A stretch of DNA of 64,000 nucleotides from Epiperipatus broadwayi (GCA_028023455.1 JAQFVV010000022.1:6779100-6843099), one strand, 5' to 3'; numbered from the stretch's first letter, positions 35,869 through 46,873 are shown. The notes: generated by a model from the sequence alone, not told the origin. Made by a program: numbers and translations.

Positions 35869-37740
35869 GGCCCCCAAAAAATGTTTGGTAATAGTATGAA
35901 TACTGAACTCCACCGCTTGACGGCATCATTTTTCACAAAACGCACATCAATATACCATTTTAGTGGCCTTAATTTATGGCTAACACTACAATAGGTATTT
36001 TTTGAGCCATAACAGGCCACCTGAGGGCAATGTATTCTACAATTACATAACGAAATACTATGCCCATTGCATTGTGACAGTATTCGTCAAGTGAGCACTC
36101 TTGAACTCTTGCTACTGTCGGATTTAATGGTGGCCGTATTTGAAAGAGATGAAACTCTGCAAAAATTCATTGTAGGAAATTTTTTAGAAAGCGTAGTGGA
36201 ATTAGTATTCCATATTAAGAATTGTCATGTCATCACATACACTTCCCTATGCTTTTGAACTGCACACAACTTGAAATGGTTCTTCTTTTCAACAGAGTAG
36301 TTTCCGATTTCGAGTGCAAATGCCTGTTTATGCATGAATCTATGCGAGAACTGTAAGGGAAGTTGGTTGGAGAGCTCCAAAATCCTGTTACTTACAGCTT
36401 CGAGGCTTCACTGTTATTTTATTTGCATGTTACTTTTGGATTTTTTTTTATGCCCCCGAAAATGGTTTTTTTGTTACTTGTTTTGGTTCACAACTTGTCC
36501 AAAGATTCATTTATTTTTGATTCAATAAATTATTTTATGGGAAGCTGTTGTTTTTTTTTTGTTGTTGTTCACATGATTAGAAAGTAGGTAGGTAATATTT
36601 GATAAGTTTCATTAACAGTTAATTAAAGTATGTAATATTTTATTATACCAAAATAAAAAAAGAAGTGTTTAAGAGTTTATTCAAAAGGCCCCACCCAAAA
36701 AATATATATATGTATAAAATAATAATAAAGAACTGTGCGGTAACATAATAAAATGTTCAAAAAGAAAATCCAAAAAGAAGTCGATAATTAAAAATCAAAA
36801 CAAACCTCCCCCACCACCCCACCCTACCTCCCCCGGCTTAAAAAGTGTTCTTTAAAAATGAACTGTTTATGTCTTTTTTTAAAATTAAAAGTCCAAAAAT
36901 TAAGGAAGAACTTTTTGCTATCATATAATATAGCTTTCTGTAGTGTAAAGATTTGAAACAAAAAAATAGAAAAACCTCGTAATAAATTAACAACAACAAA
37001 AAAAAAAGATGACAATTCAAAATCAAAACAACCCCTCTCCCCTCCACCCTCTAAAAAACCAAGTGTTGGTTTATTCAAAAGTACTGAATTGTTGAAGTCT
37101 TTCAGCAAATCAAAACATCAACCAAAAAAAAAAAGAAGATAAGTTCAAAGCAAACAACCAACCCCCCCCCCTCCACCATCTAAAAACAACAAAGTGTTTG
37201 TTACCGTATTTTTGTGTAAACAAACCATGGAGCATTAATCGATAATTTCAAAGCAAACCAACACCCCTAACACCATCTAAAAACAAAGTGTTTGTTTATT
37301 AAAAAAACGGGTGAAAAAAAATAAATAAATAAAAAAACGGGTGGGAAAAAACTGTTGGTTTACTGTAATATTATGTAAAGAAACCAACGGACAGTTAGTC
37401 GATAATTTAAAAACAAACCAACACCCCTAGACCATCTAAAAACAAAGCATTTGTTTATTAAAAAATGAAAAAAAAAAAAAAGAACCTGGGTGGAATAAAA
37501 AAAAAACTTTGGTGGTTTACCGTAATATTATGTAAACCAAACAGATGGGCTGACGACGAAAAAAAAATTAAAAACCGGTTGAAAAAAAAAAACAAAAAAA
37601 AAAAATCTTTTACCATAATATTATGTAAACAAACAGACGGCCGTGAATCGGTATATTGATGTGCATTGGGTGAAAAAGAGTGCCATCAAACGGTAGAGTT
37701 CAGTATTCACACTATTACCAAATGTTTACAAAAAAAATAT
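35869..37740. mobile_element. Element with ~77-bp terminal inverted repeats and internal tandem repeats
   Basis: 35881-35956 and 37655-37731 are inverted repeats of about 77 bp at roughly 80% identity, sharing TTTGGTAATAGT, GAATACTGAACTC and ACATCAATATACC. The inner part at 36730-37640 is a degenerate tandem array (listed separately). The rest (36000-36600) has no recognised coding region. The terminal repeat is open in one frame and both copies encode similar peptides (Y-I-D-V-R-F-V-K-N-D-A and Y-I-D-V-H-W-V-K-K-S-A), so the repeat may derive from coding sequence. No target duplication is seen. It could be a non-autonomous DNA transposon or an inverted duplication. Confidence 0.5.
36730..37640. 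repeat. Degenerate minisatellite, ~160-bp unit
   Basis: Repeated segments are CGATAATTT, AAACCAACACCCCTA, ACCATCTAAAAACAAAG and GTAATATTATGTAAACAAAC. The two best units start near 37240 and 37400, about 161 bp apart. More diverged units occur back to about 36740. The strand is purine-rich with C-rich islands. Confidence 0.65.
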
Positions 37741-38605
37741 CTATCATATTTAATATTTACATTTTATTTTTTTTTACTGTTATTTAAAAAAAAATATTTA
37801 TAGTTTATTTTCTCTTTTTTGAATTAACTTAAATTAAAAGACAAGTGAAAAAATATACATATACAATATTTACATTTTATTTATGTCAGTAGCATACAGT
37901 CATATTGTAACCATTAATGCATACTTTTTGGATGCGCAGAATCCCTTACTTTTGGAAATAGTCCAGTGCATCAGGTTCTGTGACATAAAGGTCCCAAATT
38001 TTTATCATTCTGATAATTTCCCCCAAAAATTGTGTCTTGTTGCTTCCCACAATATAAGTAAAAAAAAAAAAATTGAAATAAAGCTTCTTAATGAAATTTA
38101 TCGGAATTTATTCCTTTTTTTTTTCATTTAACAATTGAATTATTAATTTTGTTTTAATTTAACAACTAACACAACTTCAGTAGATTGAAGGCCTTCAAAA
38201 TTGTGTATTTATCAAGTATATGGGCTGCATTCTTGGTTTACAGGAAAACTTACAAGTATCAAAATTTCTTATGTAATTATTTTAATTTATAACACTTATT
38301 GAAAGTATTAGTTTTTCAATTATTGCTTGTTCACTAAATATATTATTTTTACATTTGTTTTCTAAATAAATTTTATTACTTTCATATTTTCAAATACATA
38401 TATATTGTTTGCCTTAAAATCGATATTCGACATCATCATCTAATAAAAATTTTTATGCAATATTTACATTGATCACAGCTACTGAAAAAAAAAAAGTTTT
38501 TTAATCATTGTTCCTATTATTTTCATGTTTTCAAATAATAGATATATTAGTTTCATTTGTCTTTTTATATTGAATTATTTCCATCATCTAATATGTGTAT
38601 TGAAT
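37741..38605. other. AT-rich non-coding stretch
   Basis: No gene seen. The 82-codon ORF at 37883-38131 has no recognisable signature. Confidence 0.5.
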
Positions 38606-38720
38606 GTTTTTAGAAAAATTTAACTTTATTTAAATATTCCAAATACATTCAATTGTTAGTAATAGCACATCAAACAGGTTAATATATGCTCAACATTTCA
38701 AGAGCTCTTCTTCAGGATAT
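38606..38720 (-). mobile_element. Penelope-like element 3' terminal fragment
   Basis: This 3'-end fragment is about 85% identical to the ends at 39670-39795 (same strand) and 42820-42935 (opposite strand), including CACATCAAACAGGTTA and TTTATTTAAATATTCCAAAT. It contains CCTGAAGAAGAGCTCTTGAA, a compact version of the hammerhead-like tail motif. No coding part is attached. Confidence 0.65.
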
Positions 38721-39594
38721 TAGTTTCATATCTGTTTCTTTGTTTTGCTTTACTTTCATAAAGTCATTTTCTTTCATCACTAACAAAATTTTTCACAGAA
38801 TATTTATGTTCATCATTATTGAAAATATTTATTTTGCAATTGTTTGTTTACTAAACATAATATTGTCGAGTTTCTTTTCTAAATAAATTATACTACTTTC
38901 ATATTTTCAAACATATTATTTCAATGTGCTGATCAATATCAAAAATAATGTAAAAATAAATTATCAGAATGACTACAACAGATAATTAAAATTTATATTT
39001 AAATAAACAAAAAATGAATTGAATGAAAATGGACATGCCTAAGAACAAGAAGTACACAAATTATAAGATATAAGTTTAAATGCATTCAAGGGAAAATAGG
39101 TAATAACAAATTGATAGTTTGCCTTTGCTTGAAGAATTTAACGTGCATTTATATATATATATATCATTATAAATATCTGCACTGAATCAGTTGCTGATCA
39201 ATAATTCAAGTAAAATGAATGATAAGTGATGATCTAGCATCATAATCATTATTCTCTAAAATTTGGGAGAGTTGCGATAAAAAAATTTGAAAAAATTGTT
39301 TAGATGTAGGAATATGCTTTTAAAAATAAAAATCTGAAGTGTACAAGATAATATATTATCTTTTAATCTCTTTGAATAGTAAAGGGTTGAATATCAAAAA
39401 AATTATGAGCTGATGAAGACACATGAGAAAGTCATGGAAAACAATAAAGATGATCTGAGAGTTTTCATTTAAAACGCAAATGACTAGACTGAAATGGCCT
39501 TAATTTGATCACATTATAACATGACTCAATTCATTAAAAATATATATAATTATTTAAAAGATTAATAATAAAGGAAGAAAAGAATAGTGTAAAG
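38721..39594. other. AT-rich non-coding stretch
   Basis: No gene or repeat recognised. An (AT)n tract lies near 39150-39163. Confidence 0.5.
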
Positions 39595-39752
39595 ATGCAC
39601 ATAAACCCCATTAATACAACTTCATTTTTATATTGGACTATATTTCCATCATCTAATATGAGTATTGAAGGTCTTTAAAAAAAATTAACTTTATTTAAAT
39701 ATTCCAAATATGTTCAACTGTTAGTAAAAGCACATCAAATAGGTTAGTATAT

Positions 39753-39791
39753 GCACAATGTTTTGAGAGGTATTACTCTCTCTTCTTCAGG
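39753..39791 (-). ncRNA. Hammerhead-like motif in Penelope tail (left copy)
   Basis: CTGAAGA, a GAGAG/CTCTC stem II, then CAAAAC where GAAAC is expected. Penelope-like elements are known to carry hammerhead cores in their terminal repeats. The cleavage-site side is not clear here, so this is a degenerate relic. Confidence 0.45.
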
Positions 39792-39824
39792 TGTTGCTGG
39801 CCTGACCAGTGACAGTACTAACAT

Positions 39825-39905
39825 GGGATTTGAACTTGGATCCTTAGATTCTTGAGTATTGAATTTTAAGGTAATGCTCTAACCAATTGAACCATCCTAC
39901 CAAAG
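39825..39905 (-). repeat. tRNA-like module in Penelope 3' region (left copy)
   Basis: The minus strand reads TGGTTCAATTGGTTAGAGC, an excellent A box and D arm, and 45 bp later AGTTCAAATCCC, an excellent B box. It lies between the polyprotein stop and the hammerhead-like tail. The same module is in the right copy (42723-42797) and a decayed form near 63715-63785, so it belongs to the element. It may provide Pol III promotion or derive from a fused SINE. Confidence 0.65.
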
Positions 39906-39925
39906 GCAGTAGAAATCTCATATTC

Positions 39926-41293
39926 TTATCTATGAGGTTCCTCTTGATTTCTCCACTTTTTCCTAAGAGCAAAGTTGATTAGTGGTTTCAATATATTATG
40001 TATAGTCACACTATGTTGGCTTATGTAATTGTTCATGTGAGCAGCTTCTTTAAATTTTCTTCTTTGTATGTTTTCTTCTCTATCCAATATTTTTGTATTT
40101 TCTAACTGAACATATGTTCGTTGGCACATACATGTTCTTCTACCTTAGACACATCTATTTTCTCTCTTCTGATTATCAATTTGTGTTCTTGCAAGTGCTT
40201 TTCAATGGGATGACTGGTCTCATTAATATACATTCTTCCACACTCACATAGTATTTCATAGATGTAGTTTTTTCTTTTCAGCATTTCAAGTTTAGGCTTT
40301 GCAGATGTTAGAATTCCTCAAAGTATGCTATGGCTCTGGGAAGCTGTTATGATATTATACTGATTGCAGACTTTTCTTAATTTGTCTGCTATTTTTGGAA
40401 TGTATGGATACACTACTGTACCAATAATTGTTTTTTTTTTTCTTTTGACGGTTCTTTTTGTTGTCTATTTAATGTTTTCTTAATAACCGCTGATGGATAA
40501 CCATTTTTCATAAGAGTTTGTTCTATATAGATCTTTTCTTTTCCCACATCGCTGGTTTATAAACAAACTTCTTTTGCTCTGTTCCATAGTGATAGTATAA
40601 CACCATATTTTGTGTTTGTGGTGTGATTGGTGGTATAGGCTAGGTATTTCCTGTATGTGTAAGTTTTCGGTAAACTGTAGTTTTGATTTTGTCACAAGAA
40701 CATCTAAGAATGCCATTTTTTGTTCTTGTTCTGATTCTACTGTGAATTTAATTAAAGGGGATATGTTGTCAATCAGTTTCATAAAGTTTGTAGCAGTGCT
40801 TCACCATGTGGCCATGGAGTAGTTTTTATGACGTTGGTTTCAAGTTGTAAATATTGCTAATCAGGAATGATAATGGTAAGCCCATAGCCATTCCTTGATT
40901 TTGTTGGAAGAATTCTGTGTTATATTGAAAGTTGGTTGTTTTTATGCAGAATGTTAATAGTTCCATTATATTATCGATAGGAAGAGCGGTTCTGGTTTGT
41001 AAACTATTATCATTTAATCTTTTCCTTATAATAGACAATACCTCTTCACATGGTACATTCGTAAATAAACTTTCCACATCAAAACTTACCAATAAGTCAA
41101 TTCTTTCAATTTTCATGTTCTTGATTAATTCTACAAAGTGTCTAGAATCCCTGACAAAGAACTGGGTTTTGTATGCCAAAGGACTTAGAACTTTGAGAAG
41201 AAATCTTGACAAATTTTGGGAAGGTAAATTTCTAAAACTGACATAGGTTTTAATGGAACATGATCCTTGTGGATTTTCAGCAAAATTCTTCAT
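39926..41293 (-). pseudogene. Penelope-like RT + GIY-YIG polyprotein, broken
   Basis: The protein joins a Penelope-type reverse transcriptase (related to telomerase RT) to a GIY-YIG nuclease, which makes the nick for target-primed insertion. Visible RT motifs are DLLVSFDVESLFTNVPCEE (motif A) and FFQQNQGMAMGLPLS (motif B). About 50 bp around 40807-40817, which in the right copy holds YVDG, is deleted, removing the catalytic Y-x-D-D. MAFLDVLV follows. The endonuclease keeps N-Y-I-Y-E-I-L-C-E-C-G and Y-I-N-E-T (the usual form is Y-I-G-E-T), then HLQEHK. Frameshifts separate the parts, so it is dead. Confidence 0.85.
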
Positions 41294-42691
41294 CTTTATA
41301 GTCTACCTAAAATCCATAAGGATCATGTTCCATTAAGATCTATTCTCAGTTTTAGAAATTCACCTTCCCAAAATTTGTCAAGACTTCTTCTCAAAGTTCT
41401 AAGTCCTTTGGCATACAATATCCAGTCCTTTGTCAGTACTTTGTGGAATTAATCTAGAACATGAAAATTGAAAGAACTGACTTACTGGTAAGCTTTGATG
41501 TGGAAACTTTATTCACGAATGTGCCATGTGAAGAGGTATTGTCTATTGTAATGAAAATAATAAATGGTGATAATAGTTTACAAACCAGAGCAGCTCTTCC
41601 TATTGATAGTATAATGGAACTATTAACATTCTGCATAAAAACAACCTACTTTCAATATAACACAGAATTCTTCCAACAAAATCAAGTAATGACTATGGGC
41701 TCACCATTGTCATCCCTGACTAGCAATATTTACATAGAAGAACTTGAAATCACAGCCATAAAAATTACTCCATATCCACTTAAAGTTTGGCTTCACTATG
41801 TGGATGGTACATTTGTTGTATGACCACATGGAGAAGCACTACTACAAACTTTCTGGAAACTCATCAACAACATATCCCCTTCAATTCAATTCACAAAAGA
41901 ATCAGAACACGAACAAAAATTGACTTTCTTAGATGTTCTTGTGCAAGACCCCTTCATGGCAAACTGAAAGCCCACACATACAAAAAATACCTAACCTATA
42001 CATCCAATTACACCAAAAACACAAAACATAGTGTTATACTATCACTATGGATTAGAACAAAAGAAGTTTGTTCAGAAACCAGTGATTTGGAAAAAGAAAA
42101 GATTGATATAGAACAAACTCTTATAAAACTCTTATTAAGAAAACTTTAGACAACAACAACAAAAAAAAACCATCAAAAGAAACAACAATTATTGGTATTG
42201 TAGTGTACCCATATATTCCAAAAATAGCAGACAAATTAAGGAAAGTCTACAATCAGTAAAATATCAGAACAGCTTTCCAGAGCCATACCACACTACAGGG
42301 AATTCTAACATCTACAAAGCCTAAACTTAAAATGCAGAAAAGAAAAAACTGCATCTATAAAATACCATGTGAGCGTGGAATAACATACATTGGTGAGACC
42401 AGTTGTCCCACTGAAAAGCACTTGCAAGAACACAAATTGATGATCAGAAGAGAGAAAACAGATGTGTCTAAGGTAGTAGACCATGTGTGTACCAGTGAAA
42501 ATATGTTCAATTGGAAAAATATAAAAATATTGGATAGAGAAGAAAAGGTACAAAGAAGAAAATTTAAAGAAGCTGCTCACATAATCAATCCCACAAACTA
42601 ACCTAGTGTGACTATACATAATATATGGAAATCACTAATCAACTTTGCTCTTAGTAAAAAGTGGAGAAATCAGAAGAAACCTCATAGATAG
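41290..42691 (+). pseudogene. Penelope-like RT + GIY-YIG polyprotein, broken
   Basis: RT motifs are HLYSLPKIHKDHVPL, DLLVSFDVETLFTNVPCEE, FFQQNQVMTMGSPLS and HYVDGTFVV, where the second catalytic Asp of Y-V-D-D is Gly, with a stop right after it. KLTFLDVLV continues in another frame. The GIY-YIG domain at 42332-42601 keeps N-C-I-Y-K-I-P-C-E-R-G and T-Y-I-G-E-T, with Arg in place of the usual second Cys. HLQEHKLMIRREKTDVSK follows. The frame resumes to K-K-W-R-N-Q-K-K-P-H-R and a stop at 42691. It is inactive because of the YVDG change, stops and frameshifts. Confidence 0.85.
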
Positions 42692-42722
42692 GTATATGAG
42701 ATTTCTACTGACTGTTGCCTTT

Positions 42723-42797
42723 GGCAGGATGGCTCATCAGTTAGTGTTATTTTAAAATTCAATACTCAAGAATTTGAGGATCCAATCCCATACTAGT
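42723..42797 (+). repeat. tRNA-like module in Penelope 3' region (right copy)
   Basis: ATGGCTCATCAGTTAGTG is a decayed A box and GATCCAATCCC a decayed B box in the position held by the well-preserved module of the left copy. Confidence 0.55.
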
Positions 42798-42817
42798 ACT
42801 GTCATTGATGAGGCCAG

Positions 42818-42860
42818 CAACACCTGAAGAAGAGAGATTAATATCTCTTGAAACCTTGTG
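42818..42860 (+). ncRNA. Hammerhead-like motif in Penelope tail (right copy)
   Basis: CTGAAGA (42824-42830), stem II AGAGA/TCTCT, then GAAAC (42850-42854). Core boxes fit a hammerhead with A at the tolerant position 7. The following CTTGTG would give an AC/GT stem III but with G at the cleavage position, so activity is doubtful. Confidence 0.45.
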
Positions 42861-43040
42861 CATATACTAGCATGTTTGATGTGCTATTACTAACAGTTGA
42901 ATGTATTTGGAATATTTAAATAAAGTTACATTTTTCTAAAGACATCCGATACTCATATTAGATGATGGAAATAGTCCAATATAAAAATACAACGAAAATA
43001 CCATAATCACAAACCTTCTGAAAACACCATTAATACAATG

Positions 43041-46000
43041 ATTATGCCTTTGATCAGCCTGAATAAACCAAATAATAAGTCACTCTGGAAAAATGTTATT
43101 CATGATTTCTAGAAGACAGTGTCAAATTGATAGCTCCTGATGAACAATGTCATTTATTTACCTATTTCCCAAAATTCAAGACTTAAGCATACATATGATC
43201 AAGTAATAACCCGGATTATTACCTATAAGAAAAAATTTAGAAATTAAGTGATGCTTGTGATGACAGTTTGCTATTGGGTCAATAAATAAATTTAAAGTAT
43301 TTTCCCATATTCAGAGTTATTTAATAAACTTTAATAAGCTCTAGCACATAAATATGTCATACTTAACATATATTACACAGCAATAAATTTGCTTTTTTAA
43401 TTAATGAATTCCATATGATATTATAATAAGATTCTGATTAAGTGGTCTAATGGTTTGAAAAATTCAAACACTCTAAGATTTTTTCAAACATCCTAAGATT
43501 TTCAACCCAAAGTAATTTGCTTATACAACACTACAGATTATATCATAAATCACCATCTCATTATTTTAGTGACTCAATTTTAAAACTTCAGACATCTATG
43601 ACCATCTAATTATATATCTCATCTAATTTTATTAACATCTTCCTAAGTTAAATTTCCCAATTCTCTTATAATTTTCACTATTTTTTCTTCCATAACATAT
43701 TCTCCTTTGCCTAACTTTATACTGCAATTAATACAGAAGGTTTACTTTCTTATGTCATTTAGTAATTTATGTATTTTACCCATCTTTCAATACATTCACT
43801 TTATCTAGTAAAAATTTATCATTTTTTGTTCATTTCAGTTTTCCTATTCAAACTATTTAATTCCACTATATATTATTAATAGAGTTTTTTGAATTCCAAA
43901 TTATTAGTTTGAAGAAATAAAAAGTACTTCCAGATGCATAAATTCATTAGTTCCTGTGTAAAACAATAGCATATCTCTGAAGAAGAGTATAGAGAACCAC
44001 TCTTAGAAGCATATCAATGTACTGAGAAAATCATGCAATGATAGTATTAATTTTCCTGCCAAGGGATAGAAGAGGACATAAAACAGAGATCCTTAAAATA
44101 CGTACAAACTGACTTGACAAAATATACAAAACTATGTAAGCAAGTTAGTTTTGGGGTCAAAAATCTAACATTAGCTTGAATTGTATAAAGGAATAAAGAA
44201 TGGCTATTAAATGCTTAAGTGCATTAATTCTAGCTCCAAATCCTAAATGGAAAAAGATGAAAGCCAGAAACTGGCCTGAATATATAGATATAGTATTATA
44301 TCACCTATAAACCACTGATTATTCTGACTTATAGTAGATAATATTGGAGTAGGGGAAAGAAAATTGCTCTTGGATATACATTACTACTAATCAAACCTCT
44401 TTGTAATTCATCTTCTTATATTTATTCCTGACCACTCTCGCTTAACTATATTTATTCATGTCAATTTGCTGTTATGCTTGATATACCTATTCATACTTAT
44501 TTCATAATTTTATTTATTTTTTATTTTTTTATGTTACTTGTATTATTACTGAATAAAACTTTTTATTTTTTTTCTTTCTTTTATATTTTATGCTTTGATA
44601 TCACAGCATTCTTTGAATATTTCTCAATTTTGTATTTTGAATATAGTCTTCTACTATCTACAATTACTTTCTTAATCAAACAAATTTGAAAAATTTTTCA
44701 TATAATTTTCTCTTTTGATTGATCAATGATTAAGCTTCATATTTCAGTTTTTGTTCTCTTAAAGTAAAAATATCAATTCTACTACTGCTTAATTGTAATC
44801 CAAATATATATCAGCTCTTGAATACATATTCTTAAAACTATTCTTAAACTTATTATGAATCGATTTGTAAACAATTCAGGTTAGGGGAAGAGTGGTGTGT
44901 CAAAACTAAAGATTTCAGGATGATCTTCAGTTAAATAATAAAAATTTAAAAAAAAACTTAGTTCACTAGATTAATGACTGTTTACCCAATCGTTCATTAT
45001 GATGCTTAACCATATATGAATAATTTTTAAAAAAAATTTAATCACTACATTATCAAATCAAATTCCATCATTATTATATAAAGTGTCCCCTCCCCCTACC
45101 TTGTATAAATAATGACATTATCATTATTATTATTACCAAAATCTATCCATTTTTTCACCCTTCTGTAATCTCCTACAATCTTATCTTTCCCATTATCAAT
45201 ATATACTTATTTTTTTATATTATTTTTTTGAGCACGGTTTTAAGCTTTATAACTTTACAACTTTCATTGCTAAATATTAACAAACTATCATTTTATATAT
45301 TTCACTATGCTTTTAATGCAGATTCACTAATATCTAAATATGAATAAGAACTTGTGAAACCATATTTCAGAATTCCTACTCTCATCAGTTCTATTCTCTT
45401 TTTGGTTTTCATGTTTATTTTCAGGAATTCTATTTTATAAAATTCTTCTTTTAGTATTAGTAGTAAAATAATACTGACTCCATTATGAGTGCAGTGATTT
45501 TGAAAATAACTTTTGGATTTTGTCTATAGACTTCTAAATATCTTACTTGATCATTTTAATTTCTGGAAATGAATTTTCTATATCATCTGATTTGTTTATG
45601 ATTCTGATATTCTTAATAACAAGGAGATAATAATGATGTTTGAGAATGCACTAAACAGATTTCTTTTTTTTTTTTGCTCAGCTGAAAATCAATGCAGAAA
45701 ACTTTAACTCTCAAGTATCCTAATCTACCATTGTGTTAGCCAGCATATGGCAATCCTTCAATAAAATAATTTCTTTTGCTTTTCTTAGCATCTTCAACTA
45801 TACCTTCAAAATTGCTTCAAGCAAAATATTTTAAAGATTTTCTTTTAAAAATTTTTTTTGATAACTTTTAATATTCTACATTCATACTTATCAAATTTCT
45901 AATAAATAAAATTTATTCAGGTGATGATACATAAAAGAAAAAACATTTTTTTCTTTCTTTTTCTTACCATTAAATATAATTATGATTCAACTTTGATCAG

Positions 46001-46220
46001 TGTACTAAAAAATAAAGTTAGCTTGCTATTAAGACTAAAGGAAAGATATGTTTCCGCTCTCTTTTTCATACCAAAGTATTGATTAAATATTTCTTCTTTT
46101 TCTTCTACTATAGTTTCTGTATTGCTTATAATAATTGTAATAAAAATAACAATATTATTTAATAGATATAATAAACACCTCCACACTTCCCCATTCTTTT
46201 CAAATTCATATAAATAAAGA
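43041..46220. other. AT-rich non-coding stretch
   Basis: No gene is supported. Short hydrophobic ORFs (44474-44689 plus; 45980-46246 minus) are low-complexity Phe/Leu/Ile-rich and look like chance in AT-rich DNA. Confidence 0.5.
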
Positions 46221-46310
46221 TATAATAAAAGACAAATGACCCCCAAGATGCATTTCGTGCTGAACCAGCACTGATCAGTTGACCCATGTCACTATCCTTC
46301 ATATATATAT
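46221..46310 (-). mobile_element. Retrozyme-like repeat fragment
   Basis: Minus-strand fragment with little beyond the ribozyme region, bounded on the right by an (AT)n tract. The adjacent fold-back begins 40 bp further on. Confidence 0.6.
46238..46290 (-). ncRNA. Hammerhead ribozyme, copy R5, best stem II and III
   Basis: CTGATCA (G8 changed to C), a perfect 6-bp stem II GTGCTG/CAGCAC with loop GTT, GAAA, a perfect self-complementary ATGCAT stem III, C at the cleavage position, then TTGG. Stem I pairs CAA/TTG plus GAC/GTC. All elements except G8 are right. Confidence 0.7.
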
Positions 46311-46350
46311 ATATATCTCTATTATATGCAAAGTATTTATCTAGAGTAAA

Positions 46351-46873
46351 TTGTTACATTTCCATTTACCATTGTCAAACTCTCTCCACTCACAACTTTG
46401 ACACCATCCATTTCAGATAAATACACTAATGATTATTACTAATCATTTTTGAAACTAGAGATTATCTTTCGCACAGATATAAACTTTAGACCTCAGTTAA
46501 AGATTAATATATCTGATTTGTAAAATTAAAAAATCCATCATCCATTTCAGATAAATACACTAATGATTATTACTAATCATTTTCGAAACTAGAGATTATT
46601 TCTAGCACAGATATAAACTTTAAACCTCAGTTAAAGATTAATATATCTGATATTTTTAATTTTACAAATCAGATATATTAATCTTTAGCTGAGGTTTAAA
46701 GTTTATATCAGATATATTAATCTTTAACTGAGGTTTAAAGTTTATATCCGTGCGAGAGATAATCTCTAGTTTCAAAAATGATTAGTAATAATCGTTAATG
46801 TATTTATCTGAAATGGATGACATCAAAGTTGTGAGTGGAGGGAGTCTGACAATGGTAAATGAAAATGTAACAA
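46351..46873. mobile_element. Fold-back element with duplicated left arm
   Basis: TTGTTACATTTCCATTTACC at the left end is complementary to the right end (46854-46873). The left arm holds two tandem copies (46407-46516 and 46539-46650) of a ~110-bp block starting CATCCATTTCAGATAAATAC. The right arm holds one full inverted copy plus a second partial one near 46672-46705. No ORF is present. A CTAATGA ... stem TGATTA/TAATCA ... CGAAAC order near 46570-46604 faintly recalls a hammerhead core but has G5 changed to A, so it is only noted. Confidence 0.7.

Larger units (their letters stand above)
39595..41293 (-). mobile_element. Penelope-like element, 5' truncated, minus strand
   Basis: The order on the minus strand is RT (41293-40480), linker, GIY-YIG endonuclease (about 40340-39926), a tRNA-like module (39905-39825), a hammerhead-like tail motif (39791-39753) and a 3' end to about 39600. 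It is the left half of an inverted pair. The two copies meet at 41280-41295 within the RT motif around K-I-H-K-D-H-V-P-L, so both lack the N-terminal half. Confidence 0.85.
41281..43040 (+). mobile_element. Penelope-like element, 5' truncated, plus strand
   Basis: Right half of the inverted pair, with the same order as the left: RT from about 41290, endonuclease to 42691, tRNA-like module, hammerhead-like tail, 3' end near 43030. It is about 85% identical to the left copy. It starts a few codons earlier (L-Y-S-L-P-K-I-H-K). AATAAA occurs at 42919. Confidence 0.85.

Noticed and set aside
36730-37640. CRISPR array
   Set aside because: The repeats are long, diverged and A-rich with no regular spacers, and the window is clearly eukaryotic.
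37465-37659. Lys-rich 64-codon ORF
   Set aside because: It is translation of A-rich simple sequence in the minisatellite.
39825-39905. Functional tRNA gene
   Set aside because: A and B boxes are good, but no acceptor stem or anticodon arm can be paired, and it recurs only inside Penelope copies.
40932-41246. 104-codon plus-strand ORF over the Penelope RT
   Set aside because: It is the antisense shadow of the real minus-strand RT frame; the same shadow appears opposite the right copy.
42305-42619. 104-codon minus-strand ORF
   Set aside because: It is antisense to the GIY-YIG endonuclease frame, which carries the recognisable motifs.
44474-44689. Small hydrophobic membrane protein
   Set aside because: It is almost entirely Phe/Leu/Ile/Tyr from T-rich codons, with no start context or homologous feature.
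46570-46604. Hammerhead core in the 46.35-46.87 kb fold-back
   Set aside because: The CTAATGA box has the invariant G5 changed and the cleavage-side stem is absent, so I keep it only as a remark.
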